This document shows, piece after piece, positions 44,035 through 53,702 of a stretch of DNA of 64,000 bases (position 1 is its first letter; each line of letters begins with the position of its first letter). Location: the NCBI GenBank assembly GCA_910576345.1, contig CAJTIT010000005.1, positions 50,467 through 114,466 of the forward strand, read 5' to 3'. Origin of the DNA: Erysipelotrichales bacterium. GTDB lineage: Bacteria > Bacillota_I > Bacilli_A > Erysipelotrichales > Erysipelotrichaceae. The notes beneath the pieces were generated by a model. The model was not told the DNA's origin and made no database searches. It saw nothing but the letters and a program-made list of their open reading frames with translations. Position numbers and translations under genes: made by a program.

Positions 44035-44406
44035 TTACGCTTCGCTGTCTTTGTTTAACGCTTTTTTTGCTTTATCACAAATGCCGGTAAATCCTTTTGG
44101 ATCTGCGATTGCGATTTCACTTAGCATTTTACGATTGACAGTGATGTTTGCCAATTTTAAACCATGCATCAGCGTAGAATATGTCATATCATTCATTCTT
44201 GCGGCTGCGTTGATACGAGCAATCCACAATTTACGCATATTGCGTTTTAAATCTTTACGGTCATTGTATGCGTACTTTAATGAATGCATGACTTGCTCAT
44301 TTGCGGTACGATACAACAAATGCTTGGAACCAAAATAACCTTTTGCCAGTTTCAATACTTTTTTTCTTCTACGACGGGTTGTGTAACCACCTTTAACTCT
44401 TGCCAT
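44035..44406 (-). CDS. rplT: Ribosomal protein L20
   Basis: 123 residues, highly basic ('[20 protein letters not shown]', '[20 protein letters not shown]'). It is an assembly protein of the 50S subunit and, in Firmicutes, the autoregulator of this operon through the leader RNA. Standard operon position after rpmI. Confidence 0.97.
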   Translation of the reverse strand: MARVKGGYTTRRRRKKVLKLAKGYFGSKHLLYRTANEQVMHSLKYAYNDRKDLKRNMRKLWIARINAAARMNDMTYSTLMHGLKLANITVNRKMLSEIAIADPKGFTGICDKAKKALNKDSEA

Positions 44407-44424
44407 GTTTTATTCCTCCTTCAG

Positions 44425-44619
44425 CTATTTCTGCAACATCAATTTGATGCGTTTGTAATCTGTACTATGTACAGTCGCAGATTTTCTCAAATGACGTTTT
44501 TGTTTCTGTGTTTTGCCATGGAAACGGTGAGAAGTATAAGCATGACTTCTTTTTAATTTACCGGAACCTGTTTTTTTCACACGTTTTGCTAATCCTCTAT
44601 GGGTTTTCATCTTTGGCAT
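44425..44619 (-). CDS. rpmI: Ribosomal protein L35
   Basis: 64 residues, '[20 protein letters not shown]', a characteristic L35 opening. A 50S subunit protein encoded between infC and rplT. Ribosome site AGGAGG before ATG 44619. Confidence 0.97.
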   Translation of the reverse strand: MPKMKTHRGLAKRVKKTGSGKLKRSHAYTSHRFHGKTQKQKRHLRKSATVHSTDYKRIKLMLQK

Positions 44620-44641
44620 ATTCTTTACCTCCTGTTAGTCT

Positions 44642-45181
44642 TTATTTCTTCTTTGGTGCCAATACGGTTGACATTGTATTTCCTTCCAACGCAGGACGTT
44701 TTTCAACGTTCGCAATGTCTGATATTTCTTCAATGAAGTTGTTCATGATTTTCTTTCCAACTTCCAAACGTGTTATCAGACGACCACGGAATCGCATATC
44801 TACTTTTACTTTCATACCGTTTTCAATCCAAGAGCGCGCATGACGCATTTTTGTATCGAAATCATGCTTGTCAATGACTGGTGACAAACGAAGTGGTTTG
44901 ATTTCTGTGACATGCTGTTTCTTTTTGGCTTCTTTCGCTTTCTTTTGTTGCTCAAAATGATAGCGACCGTAATCCAGCACTTTACATACGGGCGGAGTCG
45001 CATTCGGCGCAACGCACAATAGATCCAATTCTTGATCATAAGCGATTTCCAACGCTTCTCTGCGCATTTTGATTCCCAGTTTGGTACCGTCCTTGTCAAT
45101 GACCATGACTTCTTTGAAACGGATTTTTTCATTTACCAAATCGTCATTTACATTGTTTGGAACCACTCTTTTATTAATAAT
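44642..45181 (-). CDS. infC: Translation initiation factor IF-3, AUU start
   Basis: About 179 residues with both IF-3 domains ('PNATPPVCKVLDYGRYHFEQ', 'DKHDFDTKMRHARSWIENGM'). No ATG or plausible GTG start exists. The ribosome site GGAGG (45191-45187) is followed by ATT ATT AAT AAA, so translation starts at ATT 45181 (or 45178). AUU starts let IF-3 repress its own synthesis. An upstream TTG overlaps the ribosome site and is rejected. First gene of the L20 operon. Confidence 0.93.
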   Translation of the reverse strand: MINKRVVPNNVNDDLVNEKIRFKEVMVIDKDGTKLGIKMRREALEIAYDQELDLLCVAPNATPPVCKVLDYGRYHFEQQKKAKEAKKKQHVTEIKPLRLSPVIDKHDFDTKMRHARSWIENGMKVKVDMRFRGRLITRLEVGKKIMNNFIEEISDIANVEKRPALEGNTMSTVLAPKKK

Positions 45182-45204
45182 AGACACCTCCAATTGTTAT
45201 CAAT

Positions 45205-45345
45205 AGAAAAAGCGGATGCTATATCAGCACCCGCGTATCAAAACCAACTCTTATCAAGCTTGTTTGGCTATTTACCCATGTCTTAGGACATCAGGTGAGA
45301 AGGGTGCTTCTACTTTCCATTCACTTTTCTGCTGGGTAATCATAA
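45205..45345 (-). ncRNA. L20-type leader of the infC operon
   Basis: The minus-strand leader contains GAAGCACCCTTCTCACC and ends in the terminator GCGGGTGCT-GATAT-AGCATCCGC-TTTTTC (45234-45207). Its place before infC-rpmI-rplT fits the L20-binding attenuator of Firmicutes. The 5' boundary is approximate. Confidence 0.8.
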
Positions 45346-45500
45346 CATGGATATCAATGGATGTCAATTAAAATCAAAACAATGTGAGCATATTCAAGTA
45401 ACTTTTTTGATACATGGAGTCATCCTGTAACACTTTAAATATTAGATAATGTGTATTTAAAAAGATATTGTATTTTAAATTTTTTACAGTTTTTTTAATC

Positions 45501-45551
45501 GCGAAAAAAAATAAGCAAAAAAATGAGCAAAAAAATAAGCGAAAAAAATAA
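45501..45551 (+). repeat. Four phased A-tract units upstream of the helicase promoter
   Basis: GC(G/A) followed by A7-A8 and T(A/G)A, repeated four times with 12-14-nt period (45501, 45515, 45527, 45539), ending 3 nt before the -35 box. A-tracts near helical phase bend DNA and can act as UP elements. Confidence 0.7.
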
Positions 45552-45554
45552 AAC

Positions 45555-45583
45555 TTGACGACAAAGGATGCCTGTGATAGACT
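45555..45583 (+). promoter_or_regulatory. Promoter of the DEAD-box helicase
   Basis: TTGACG (45555-45560), 17-bp spacer, TAGACT (45578-45583), preceded by the phased A-tracts. Confidence 0.7.
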
Positions 45584-45617
45584 TCATAAGTTATGAGTCA
45601 TACAGAAAGAGGTAACA

Positions 45618-47333
45618 ATGAGTAAATTTACAGAATTAAATATTAGTACAGAAATCATACGTTCGATTCAGGAAATGGGTTATGAGCAGGCGACACCAAT
45701 ACAGGAAGCCGCTATTCCTGCGATCATGGAAGGCCATGATGTGCTGGGCTTATCCAATACAGGTACTGGAAAAACAGCTGCATTTGGCATTCCTGCAATC
45801 GAGAGCATTCAAGAATATCATAGATATCCAAAAGTAATGATCATTTGTCCTACAAGAGAATTGGTGGAACAAGTCGCAACGGAATTAAGAAAGTTTTCGA
45901 AATATAAAGAAGGTGTGAAAATAGCGCCTGTTTATGGTGGTCAGCCGATAGAGCGCCAGATTCAGCTGTTGAAAAGAGGATGCGCGATTGTTGTTGGAAC
46001 ACCGGGCAGATTGATGGATCATTTGCGTCGTCATACATTACGGCTGAATGAATGTGATATGGTGATTCTGGATGAAGCGGATGAAATGTTGAATATGGGT
46101 TTCAAAGAAGACATAGAGGAGATTTTATCATCTATGCCAGAAGGGAAACACGCGCAAACGATTTTATTCTCAGCCACGATGCCGGATGCTATTTTAAAAA
46201 TAACCAGAGAGTTTCAAAAAGATCCGGTCAAAGTTCAAATCAAAAGTAGCACAAGAACGATTGATACGGTGGATCAGGTGTATTACGAAGTGCCAAGAGG
46301 CAAGAAAGTCAATGCTTTGCGTGTTCTGCTTAATCATTATGATCCGGAGTTGTGCATGATTTTCTGTAATACGAAAAAAATGGTAGATGAACTTTGTGAC
46401 GAACTCAATGCGCATGATATAAAAGCTATTGGGCTTCACGGGGATATGAAACAGTCTTTGCGTGATCGTGTCATGACGCAATACCGTTCCGGTATATATC
46501 CTATTTTAATTGCGACGGATGTGGCCGCCAGAGGAATCGATGTAGACAATATATCATTGGTAATCAACTTTGATTTGCCGCAGGACAGCGAATATTACAT
46601 TCATCGAATCGGACGTACCGGACGTGCAGGTAAAAAAGGAAAAGCGATATCCTTGATTTCTTTGAAAAAACAGCGTCAGGAAATTAAAAACCTTATGCGT
46701 TATACAAAAACCACCATTGCCAAGCGTTTCTTGCCTACAACGCAACAGATGGAAGCAGTAAATCGCAGAAACTTCATTTCGGAAGTTTTGAATGCATGTA
46801 ACGAAGGTGTCAACCAAGACAGTATGGAAATCGCCAATGAATTGCTTGCGGAAGGTGTTGCGGTTGAAAATCTGATTAGTGCATTGATTTCCATGAATTA
46901 TAATAATGAAGTCATCGATATTGAAGACCATGAAACTGTGAAACATTATAGTGAAGCATTTGAGGCGGTACGTATCAATATGAATGTTGGAAAGCGCGAT
47001 GGTATTCAAGTGGGGAATATTGTATCAGCGATTATTGAGGAAACCGGCATACATGCGAAAGCAATTGGACGCATTGATATCAAAAAACATTTTTCAAATG
47101 TCGATATTGATGCTTCAAAAGTTGACCTTGTTTTGGAAAAAATGCAGGGTGCATCCATACGCGGACATCAGATCGTTGTTCAGATTGATGAGGCGCCAAG
47201 GCGTAAGAAAATAAATGAAAATTATAAATCATTTTCCAAGGAATCCCAAAAGCGTAACGGCAAGCGTAAGGAACATAAGTCGCATGCCAAATTAAGAAAA
47301 AAAGGAACGCGCAGAAACAAAAGTGAGTACTAA
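45618..47333 (+). CDS. DEAD-box RNA helicase with DbpA-type RNA-binding domain
   Basis: 571 residues. The Q motif ('GYEQATPIQ') is followed by Walker A SNTGTGKT (46-53), DEAD (152-155), SAT (185-187) and 'HRIGRTGRAG' of motif VI. The C-terminal part (about 455-530, 'RINMNVGKRDGIQVGNIVSA') is a DbpA/CsdA RNA-binding domain, followed by a basic tail. It unwinds structured RNA in ribosome assembly or mRNA decay, often under cold. It has its own promoter. Confidence 0.95.
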   Translation: MSKFTELNISTEIIRSIQEMGYEQATPIQEAAIPAIMEGHDVLGLSNTGTGKTAAFGIPAIESIQEYHRYPKVMIICPTRELVEQVATELRKFSKYKEGVKIAPVYGGQPIERQIQLLKRGCAIVVGTPGRLMDHLRRHTLRLNECDMVILDEADEMLNMGFKEDIEEILSSMPEGKHAQTILFSATMPDAILKITREFQKDPVKVQIKSSTRTIDTVDQVYYEVPRGKKVNALRVLLNHYDPELCMIFCNTKKMVDELCDELNAHDIKAIGLHGDMKQSLRDRVMTQYRSGIYPILIATDVAARGIDVDNISLVINFDLPQDSEYYIHRIGRTGRAGKKGKAISLISLKKQRQEIKNLMRYTKTTIAKRFLPTTQQMEAVNRRNFISEVLNACNEGVNQDSMEIANELLAEGVAVENLISALISMNYNNEVIDIEDHETVKHYSEAFEAVRINMNVGKRDGIQVGNIVSAIIEETGIHAKAIGRIDIKKHFSNVDIDASKVDLVLEKMQGASIRGHQIVVQIDEAPRRKKINENYKSFSKESQKRNGKRKEHKSHAKLRKKGTRRNKSEY

Positions 47334-47443
47334 AAGGATATCAAGTCCTTTTTTGTATGTGATGATTGAATTATATCGAAAATGAAAAGATGAAAGATCA
47401 AGCGTAGAGTTCTAGATATATGGATAGAAATCGTGTAGAATAA

Positions 47444-49249
47444 AAAAACATAAATATTTCATTAGAGGTTTCCAATAACTATATCGCCAATATCGGTGAG
47501 ACAGATTTTGCGACGAACGGTGTCTACATTACTATAACGATGAACACCATGAATGTGAACGATAATGTAATACGTGATGTAAATCATACATGTATCAATT
47601 TTTCATCTTCCATTGTTCAAGCAGAAGCGAATGTTACAGGCAATGTGTCCGCTAACTGGAACAAAGATGGTACATATGGAAGTGGTGCCGGTAACAGTCA
47701 AGGTGACGGTATCTATATTACAAAAACAAATACATCCAATACGACGCCTATACGAGTCAATCATAACCATTTTACAAGAGACGAAACCTTGGAAGGGGTA
47801 TTTGGAAAAGCAGTCCGTTGCTCTCTTAATAAAGGGATGATTAATTTAAATGAAAACTATTGGGGAACCGATTCTCCATCGGATGTGATTTCTGGTATTA
47901 CATATGATAACGTTACGCTGACAACGATACGTGATGAAAACATGGTGATAAAGAAACAGTCGATATTGGATTTTGCGTTTAGCGCCAGCGACCTATATGT
48001 GAGTGGAAAAATGAAGGAAAGAAAGTTGTCTGCCACAATCAAAATGCTGGATAAAACAGTAGAAAAACCAGAAGTTGTTTATACAACCGATACACCGGAC
48101 TTGATTGCGATTGAAACAAGAGATGATGGCGTATATTATGTTGCAAAGAAAGCCGGTGAAGCAAAGATCATCGCTACAGTGATTGATCCTGTATCGATGG
48201 AAGAGCGCAGAATAGAGAAAATACTATTAGTCAAAGATATAGAACTCGCTGATCAGAAGATCGAACCAAATGGGACGGTACAAATGACATTTAAAATACT
48301 GCCAACGAATGAAACTTTACCAACCTTTTATAAAAAGGAGTGGACATCCTTTGATGAAACAATAGCTATCGTCGACGAGAATGGATTGGTGAGTGGCAAT
48401 GAAAAAGAAGGTATCACGGAAATTGGTTTAACGATAAAATCAGGAAGTACCATTTATTATCAAGGAACTGCCACAGTTACGGTAGGAAATCCGATCACAA
48501 ATACAGCGCCCATTATTCATGCAAATGATAAAACATTGAGCGTGGGAGATATCTTTAATCCTCTTGATGATGTAACTGCGACTGATTTAGAAGATGGAAA
48601 TGTGACCGATGCGATTGATGTTATCAAGAATAGTGTGGATATGAACCATCCCGGTATATATGAAGTTACATATGAGGTAAAGGACAGTGAAGGATTGGCT
48701 ACTGAAAAAACGATTACCGTAACTGTAAAGGATATTGAAAAAATTACGGTGACCATGATTGCTGTCATGGATGGAACAAATGAAGTGGTTTGGACAGAAG
48801 ATCGCTATACGAAAGGATATGAAATAGACAACAATCAATTAGCGGCATTTTATTCCGTCATGGAAGATATGGGCACCACCGGTTTGTTTCAAGATTATGA
48901 ATGGAAAGGCTTTTATTTGGATAAAGAAGGAAAAAATACATTAGGAATCGGACATGTTTTTAATGAAAATACGATCATTTATGTATTAGGAGTATCCAAA
49001 GAAGATATGCCGGATGATTCAGATAAATGGAATCATCCTACAATTCCAGATGAGACGATAAAGCCGGATGTACCATTTGATGGAAACGCATCCATAGAAA
49101 AGAAGGAAGTTCTTGCAGAAGCAGGTAGCTTGCAAGCATATAATGTTTTGTTTAGCTTATCTTGGGCAGTTTTTGCGGCATGCTCATTATGTATTGCCAT
49201 TATCTACATAATCAGAAAAAAGAAAGAAATCAATGCGTTTAAAGGTTGA
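47444..49249 (+). pseudogene. 5'-truncated surface protein (beta-helix, Ig-like, DUF5011, membrane anchor)
   Basis: The open frame runs from just after TAA 47441 and is coding from its first codons ('SNNYIANIGETDFATNGVYI'), but it has no start codon with a ribosome site and no signal peptide. An internal ATG at 47540 also lacks a site. Content: the end of a parallel beta-helix (to about 47930), an Ig-like/Big region, a DUF5011 domain ('PIIHANDKTLSVGDIFNPLD'), a further beta domain and a C-terminal membrane helix with RKKKEINAFKG tail. The N-terminal bulk of a large secreted carbohydrate-active protein appears deleted. Confidence 0.75.
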
Positions 49250-49256
49250 TGATTAT

Positions 49257-49312
49257 AAAAGAACCGCTGTCTTATGGAAATGATTCTACCATAGGAACAC
49301 GGTTCTTTTCTT
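49257..49312. terminator. Bidirectional terminator
   Basis: AAAAGAACCG pairs with CGGTTCTTTT around an inner partly paired loop, between the surface-protein remnant and the convergent MscS gene. Confidence 0.75.
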
Positions 49313-50196
49313 CATTTTGTGTTTTCATTATATTCTTTCATGACTATTGTACGGTGAGGATAGGGAATATCAATACCAGAGGCGTCAAATCGTTTTTTGA
49401 TCGCAATTCTTAAATCTGATAACAAGGCATAACCTTCTGCCTGATTTTTTGAATATACGGTGGTTTTTAATTTCATTCCGCTTTCCTCAAAGGCAATCAA
49501 TCTTGTAATTACCGGCGGTTTCTTTGCGAGGATATCTTTTTCCTTGCGAACATCGATATAATTGGGATGTTTCATCACTTCTTCTTGAATGATACGCATA
49601 GCCAAATCCAAATCACTCTCATAGCTGATTTCCAGTTCTAGAAAATTTCCTTTTTGATTACCAACAGTGGTAACGTTTTCCAGCACAGCCTTATCGATTA
49701 CACTGTTCGGTACAATGATTTTTGTGTTTTCATATGTTTGGATGACCGTATGTCGAATGGAGATATCGCAAACGATTCCTGTGAGTTCTCCATTGTTCAC
49801 TTTGATTAAATCACCGATTTTAAATGGTTTGAATATGGTGATCATGAGTCCATTGATAAAATTGCCGGCAGCTTCTTGAGCCGCAAGACCAAGAACAACA
49901 GCAATTACACCTCCACTGGCAAGCAGTGTTTTCAGTATCGTTTCAAAAGGCGTTAATAAATCTAAAAAACCATAAGCAGCTATGGAATAAATCAAAATTC
50001 CAACAAAACGCAGAACATAACTTTTATTGGCGCCTTTGTATCGCTTTTCAATGAGTTGGAACAACAAGCGTTTGATGATCTTGGCACAAATCAGTATGAC
50101 AATGGTCGTAATAACCGTCGTAAATAAAGAATATTTCAGTAAATCCGAATTGCTGCCCCAAGTCGTCAATTCCTGTATCCATGCATTCCAATCCAT
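49312..50196 (-). CDS. Small-conductance mechanosensitive channel (MscS family)
   Basis: 294 residues from ATG 50196 (AGGAGG upstream); in-frame upstream ATGs lack a site. Three membrane helices are present, the third being the glycine/alanine pore helix 'ASGGVIAVVLGLAAQEAAGN', then the beta domain ('PFKIGDLIKVNNGELTGIVC') and the C-terminal alpha-beta domain. It opens under membrane tension to release osmolytes. Confidence 0.94.
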   Translation of the reverse strand: MDWNAWIQELTTWGSNSDLLKYSLFTTVITTIVILICAKIIKRLLFQLIEKRYKGANKSYVLRFVGILIYSIAAYGFLDLLTPFETILKTLLASGGVIAVVLGLAAQEAAGNFINGLMITIFKPFKIGDLIKVNNGELTGIVCDISIRHTVIQTYENTKIIVPNSVIDKAVLENVTTVGNQKGNFLELEISYESDLDLAMRIIQEEVMKHPNYIDVRKEKDILAKKPPVITRLIAFEESGMKLKTTVYSKNQAEGYALLSDLRIAIKKRFDASGIDIPYPHRTIVMKEYNENTK

Positions 50197-50366
50197 CGCA
50201 CATCCTCCTGTCTTGTTACCCATATTATACATGATTTCCATAAAAAATATAGATGTATTTCTTTTTCGTCATGGAGGAATTGCATGAAAATAAGTGGAAT
50301 TATGTGAAAGTGTTGAAATGAACAAAAAAAAGAATATAATAGTGATAAGCAAGAAGGTGTAAAGAA

Positions 50367-50828
50367 TTGAATGTTCGCAGTAAGCAGTTAAAAATCAGGA
50401 ATCTACCACAGGATGAAAAGAAAAAGGATTGTGTATCTACCAAGCCTTACTTATGGTTTCTTTGTACGCTGATTGTTGGTATTTCTTTAATATTCTTTTT
50501 TCACCTATATCTGATTGGAGGATTATTGGTTTCTGTATCGCTTTATTATTTGATTTTTATTAAGAATGAAATACTTGTGGATTTCTATGATACATTTGCG
50601 GTTTTTTATCATGTTTCTCCTTTGCCGGATGATTGCTTTTTATTGTACTGGAATGATGTGGAGTCATGGCACTTTCGTTCCCGCACATATGATTATGAGG
50701 AATTAATGGTACGGCTGAAGAATGGAAAAGAAATATCTTTGCGTTGTGCATGTAAGCATAAAATGCAGCGATTCTTTGAACAGAATACATTGTCTGCACA
50801 AACGCTGACAAAACAAATATCACAGTAA
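50367..50828 (+). CDS. Small membrane protein of unknown function
   Basis: 153 residues with a TTG start at 50367 behind AAGAAGGTG; no alternative in-frame ATG fits. Two adjacent hydrophobic helices (about 29-65) are followed by a soluble domain with 'DCFLLYWNDVESWHFRSRTY', resembling a PH-like (bPH) domain as in other small Firmicute membrane proteins. Family not recognised with certainty. Confidence 0.65.
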   Translation: MNVRSKQLKIRNLPQDEKKKDCVSTKPYLWFLCTLIVGISLIFFFHLYLIGGLLVSVSLYYLIFIKNEILVDFYDTFAVFYHVSPLPDDCFLLYWNDVESWHFRSRTYDYEELMVRLKNGKEISLRCACKHKMQRFFEQNTLSAQTLTKQISQ

Positions 50829-50838
50829 ATGGAATAAG

Positions 50839-50865
50839 CAATGGTCTGATTGGACCATTGTTTTT
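50839..50865 (+). terminator. Terminator
   Basis: CAATGGTC / GACCATTG stem followed by TTTTT. Confidence 0.85.
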
Positions 50866-50889
50866 ATAGGAAGAGAGGAATGGATGATA

Positions 50890-51489
50890 ATGCGTGAAAA
50901 AGAGAAGATGTTAAAAGGTGAATTGTATGATGCAAATGATGAAGAATTGGTGCAGGCACGTTTACGATGCAAGGATTTGTGTTTTGAACTCAATCATTTG
51001 CGGCCATCACTCATAGAGGAACAGAAAGGCATCATTCAAAAATTATTTGCGAAAACAGGAACGTCATTTTATATCACAACACCATTTTGGTGTGATTATG
51101 GTTCGCAGATAGAGATTGGAGAAGACTTTTACTGTAATCATAACTGTGTTATTTTGGATTGTGCGCCTGTGGTTTTTGGGAATCATGTGTACATTGGCCC
51201 AAACTGTGGCTTTTATACTGCGTATCATCCCTTCGATGTACATACCAGAAGAAAAGGTTTGGAATATGCATCAAAAATTATGATTGGAAATGACGTATGG
51301 ATTGGTGGGGACGTCAAGGTCATGCCTGGTGTTACGATTGGCAATGACGTCATCATCGGTGCGGGTAGTGTCGTAACGCATGACATTGAGGATCATGTCA
51401 TTGCGGTTGGAAATCCTTGTCGTGTTTTGCGTAAAATCAATAAACAGGATCATGTATGCAGAGATGAAAAAAAGAAACGATCATCATAG
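50890..51489 (+). CDS. Maltose/galactoside O-acetyltransferase (left-handed beta-helix)
   Basis: 199 residues with hexapeptide repeats and the family motifs 'FELNHLRP', 'DYGSQIEIGEDFYCNHNCVI' and 'IGNDVWIGGDVKVMPGVTIG'. The catalytic His is in 'YTAYHPFD'. ATG 50890 gives the usual MxEKEKML start with 9-nt spacing to GAGGAA; ATG 50884 is an alternative. It acetylates sugars with acetyl-CoA, probably for detoxification or export. Confidence 0.9.
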   Translation: MREKEKMLKGELYDANDEELVQARLRCKDLCFELNHLRPSLIEEQKGIIQKLFAKTGTSFYITTPFWCDYGSQIEIGEDFYCNHNCVILDCAPVVFGNHVYIGPNCGFYTAYHPFDVHTRRKGLEYASKIMIGNDVWIGGDVKVMPGVTIGNDVIIGAGSVVTHDIEDHVIAVGNPCRVLRKINKQDHVCRDEKKKRSS

Positions 51490-51503
51490 TCTTCGTTTCT
51501 TTT
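51472..51503. terminator. Terminator overlapping the acetyltransferase stop
   Basis: AAGAAACGA (51472-51480) and TCGTTTCTT (51493-51501), then TTTT. Confidence 0.8.
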
Positions 51504-51561
51504 TTATATGCAGTGCATGTTTATTTGCTATGCTTTATTACATGTGCCTGCTAAACAATGT

Positions 51562-53187
51562 TTACTTACCGATATAAGTGAATCTTGGAACTTTTTGTCC
51601 GTCCACTTCTACGTTTTCTACAAACATGGATAATGGGCGAATCCAAACATTGCACTCGCCATACAGTGCCCGATAAACTACATAAGGTTCTTGTGTTTCG
51701 CTGTGTTTGGCGATATAAAGAACGGCATAATCATTTCCTTTGAAATGACGGTAGTGTCCTATCTGTATGCTCAAGGGCTGTGTTATTGTTTCTTTCGTTT
51801 CTTTCATTGCTTTTTTGAAGACAGGCTTTGTTTTCTTTACGCTAGGTTTCATTGATGTTTCTAATAAAATGGCGCTTTCATGTGATCCTAATGAAAATTG
51901 AACCTGGTTATTCTTTGATACATAAACTTCGTTTGTAAATGCATTTTTCAGTGACTGCGTGGTTTGAATCGTCAGTGACTGTTCACTGTCAGCGCAGTTG
52001 AACGCTGCATATACGCTTTCTTTTTCATATTTTCTAACAAAAATATATTGCTCATTTTTTAACATCACCTGTTCATAGTTCCCAAAACACAATGCGGGAT
52101 GATTTGCGCGTATTTCACCCAGTTTTTTGATATGCTTAACAAGTGGATGTGTACGATTGTTTGGCGTCAATTCTAAACAAGGTCGTAAATTTGCATCACT
52201 TCCGCGCTGTTTTACCCCCTCACAAGAGAATTCACTGCCATAATAGATGCTGGGGATACCCGGCATTGCATATAACATAGTGTATACATTTTCAAGATCG
52301 CTCGTATTGTTTAAAGTAGACGAAAGCCGATTAACATCATGATTGTCCACAAAGTTATATAGATCTAAATTTTGATATATGCCGCCGTTTCCAAATTGTC
52401 GATTCAAGGAATATGCAATTTCAAAATAATTTTTCGAATTATGGGAGGAATACAGCCCCTTGTAACATTCATAGTTTGTGACAGAATCTAGCATATCCGG
52501 ATTTGCCCACACCGCATAATTGCCATGAATGATTTCACCCATTAACCAAAAGTCGTCCTTACGTGCTTTCGTATATGCTTTTAAGCGACGGAAAAAATCA
52601 TGATCGATGCAATCAGCTGCATCCAATCGCAGTCCGTCAATATCAAAAGCATCGATCCAGTATCCAACACTGTCTAACAGATAGCGTATGACTTCTTCAT
52701 TACGTAAATTCAGTTTTACAAGATTGTAATGACCTTCCCATGATTCATAAGAGAATGGATCCCCATAAGGAGAGGATCCGTGAAAATTCACATGATGAAA
52801 CCAGTCTTTATAAGGTGATGATTCGCCTTTTTCCAGTAAATCTTGGAATGCCCAAAATTCACGTCCCACATGATTGAATACACCATCTAAAACCAATCGA
52901 ATGCCATTTTCATGAAGGGCGTTGGCTACTTCCATCATATCTTCATTTGTTCCAAGTCTATGATCCAATAGGCGATAATCACTTGTATCATATCCATGTT
53001 CAAACGATGAGAATATCGGACCTAGATATAATGCGTTGATGTGCATAGCTTTTAAATGCTCAATCCAAGAAATGATTTTTTTAATACGGTGTGCAGTTTC
53101 TTTTTCTTCACTCGCATATTGTGGTGCGCCACAAAAGCCTAGCGGATAAATATGGTAAAACTGTGCTTGTTTGATCCAATGCGTCAT
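51562..53187 (-). CDS. Alpha-amylase family glycosidase (GH13), cytoplasmic
   Basis: 541 residues, no signal peptide. The catalytic barrel has 'DGVFNH' (101-106), the nucleophile Asp189 in 'GLRLDAAD', the acid/base Glu218 in 'LMGEIIHG' and the transition-state Asp284 in 'FVDNHD'. The C-terminal beta domain (about 390-450) is followed by a linker and an extra small C-terminal domain (about 475-541, 'GHYRHFKGNDYAVLYIAKHS') resembling a DUF1653 domain. It probably acts on intracellular maltodextrins. The DUF1653 fusion is unusual. Confidence 0.9.
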   Translation of the reverse strand: MTHWIKQAQFYHIYPLGFCGAPQYASEEKETAHRIKKIISWIEHLKAMHINALYLGPIFSSFEHGYDTSDYRLLDHRLGTNEDMMEVANALHENGIRLVLDGVFNHVGREFWAFQDLLEKGESSPYKDWFHHVNFHGSSPYGDPFSYESWEGHYNLVKLNLRNEEVIRYLLDSVGYWIDAFDIDGLRLDAADCIDHDFFRRLKAYTKARKDDFWLMGEIIHGNYAVWANPDMLDSVTNYECYKGLYSSHNSKNYFEIAYSLNRQFGNGGIYQNLDLYNFVDNHDVNRLSSTLNNTSDLENVYTMLYAMPGIPSIYYGSEFSCEGVKQRGSDANLRPCLELTPNNRTHPLVKHIKKLGEIRANHPALCFGNYEQVMLKNEQYIFVRKYEKESVYAAFNCADSEQSLTIQTTQSLKNAFTNEVYVSKNNQVQFSLGSHESAILLETSMKPSVKKTKPVFKKAMKETKETITQPLSIQIGHYRHFKGNDYAVLYIAKHSETQEPYVVYRALYGECNVWIRPLSMFVENVEVDGQKVPRFTYIGK

Positions 53188-53330
53188 ATTGTTTTCTCCA
53201 ATCTAAACATACCTTATATTTTAACTGATTTTATTTCATTTGTATATCGTTTCTAAGGTGTAAAACAAAGAATTTTATGGCAGGTATAAAAAAAAACTGT
53301 TATAATTAGCCTGCTTGGAGGTATGGACAC

Positions 53331-53702
53331 ATGCGGATAAAGACGTTTGATGAAATAGAACTGCTTGCTTGTGCAAAGAAAGAATTTCCCGATACATATG
53401 TAGAAATCGTAAGTGTAGATATATTTTTGAAAGGAATCCAGCCGGGTCAATATCAGGCACCGTGGTTGGAACATACGTTTTTTGTGAGTACGCAATATGC
53501 TTATGAAGATGTAGAAGTAAATGGCAATCATACCAGATGCAAAATAGCGATGCAGTGCATCTTGGTAAAACCGGATCGATATACCATCTTGTATGATACA
53601 AAAGATGTATTCTATGCGGTTGTTGAAGAACAAGAAGAAATCCAATTCAAAAAATATAGGGAATTCATAGAAGATCTTCCAAAAACGGTGAAAGCATGTT
53701 AA
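53331..53702 (+). CDS. Hypothetical protein (123 aa)
   Basis: ATG 53331 with GGAGG upstream. A soluble acidic protein, 'MRIKTFDEIELLACAKKEFP' at the start and a mix of short helices and strands. It has no motif I can assign. It is divergent from the amylase gene and stands alone. Confidence 0.6.
   Translation: MRIKTFDEIELLACAKKEFPDTYVEIVSVDIFLKGIQPGQYQAPWLEHTFFVSTQYAYEDVEVNGNHTRCKIAMQCILVKPDRYTILYDTKDVFYAVVEEQEEIQFKKYREFIEDLPKTVKAC

Noticed and set aside
44642..45193. TTG start for infC at 45193
   Set aside because: The TTG shares bases with the GGAGG ribosome site; ATT at 45181 is correctly spaced and matches known infC practice.
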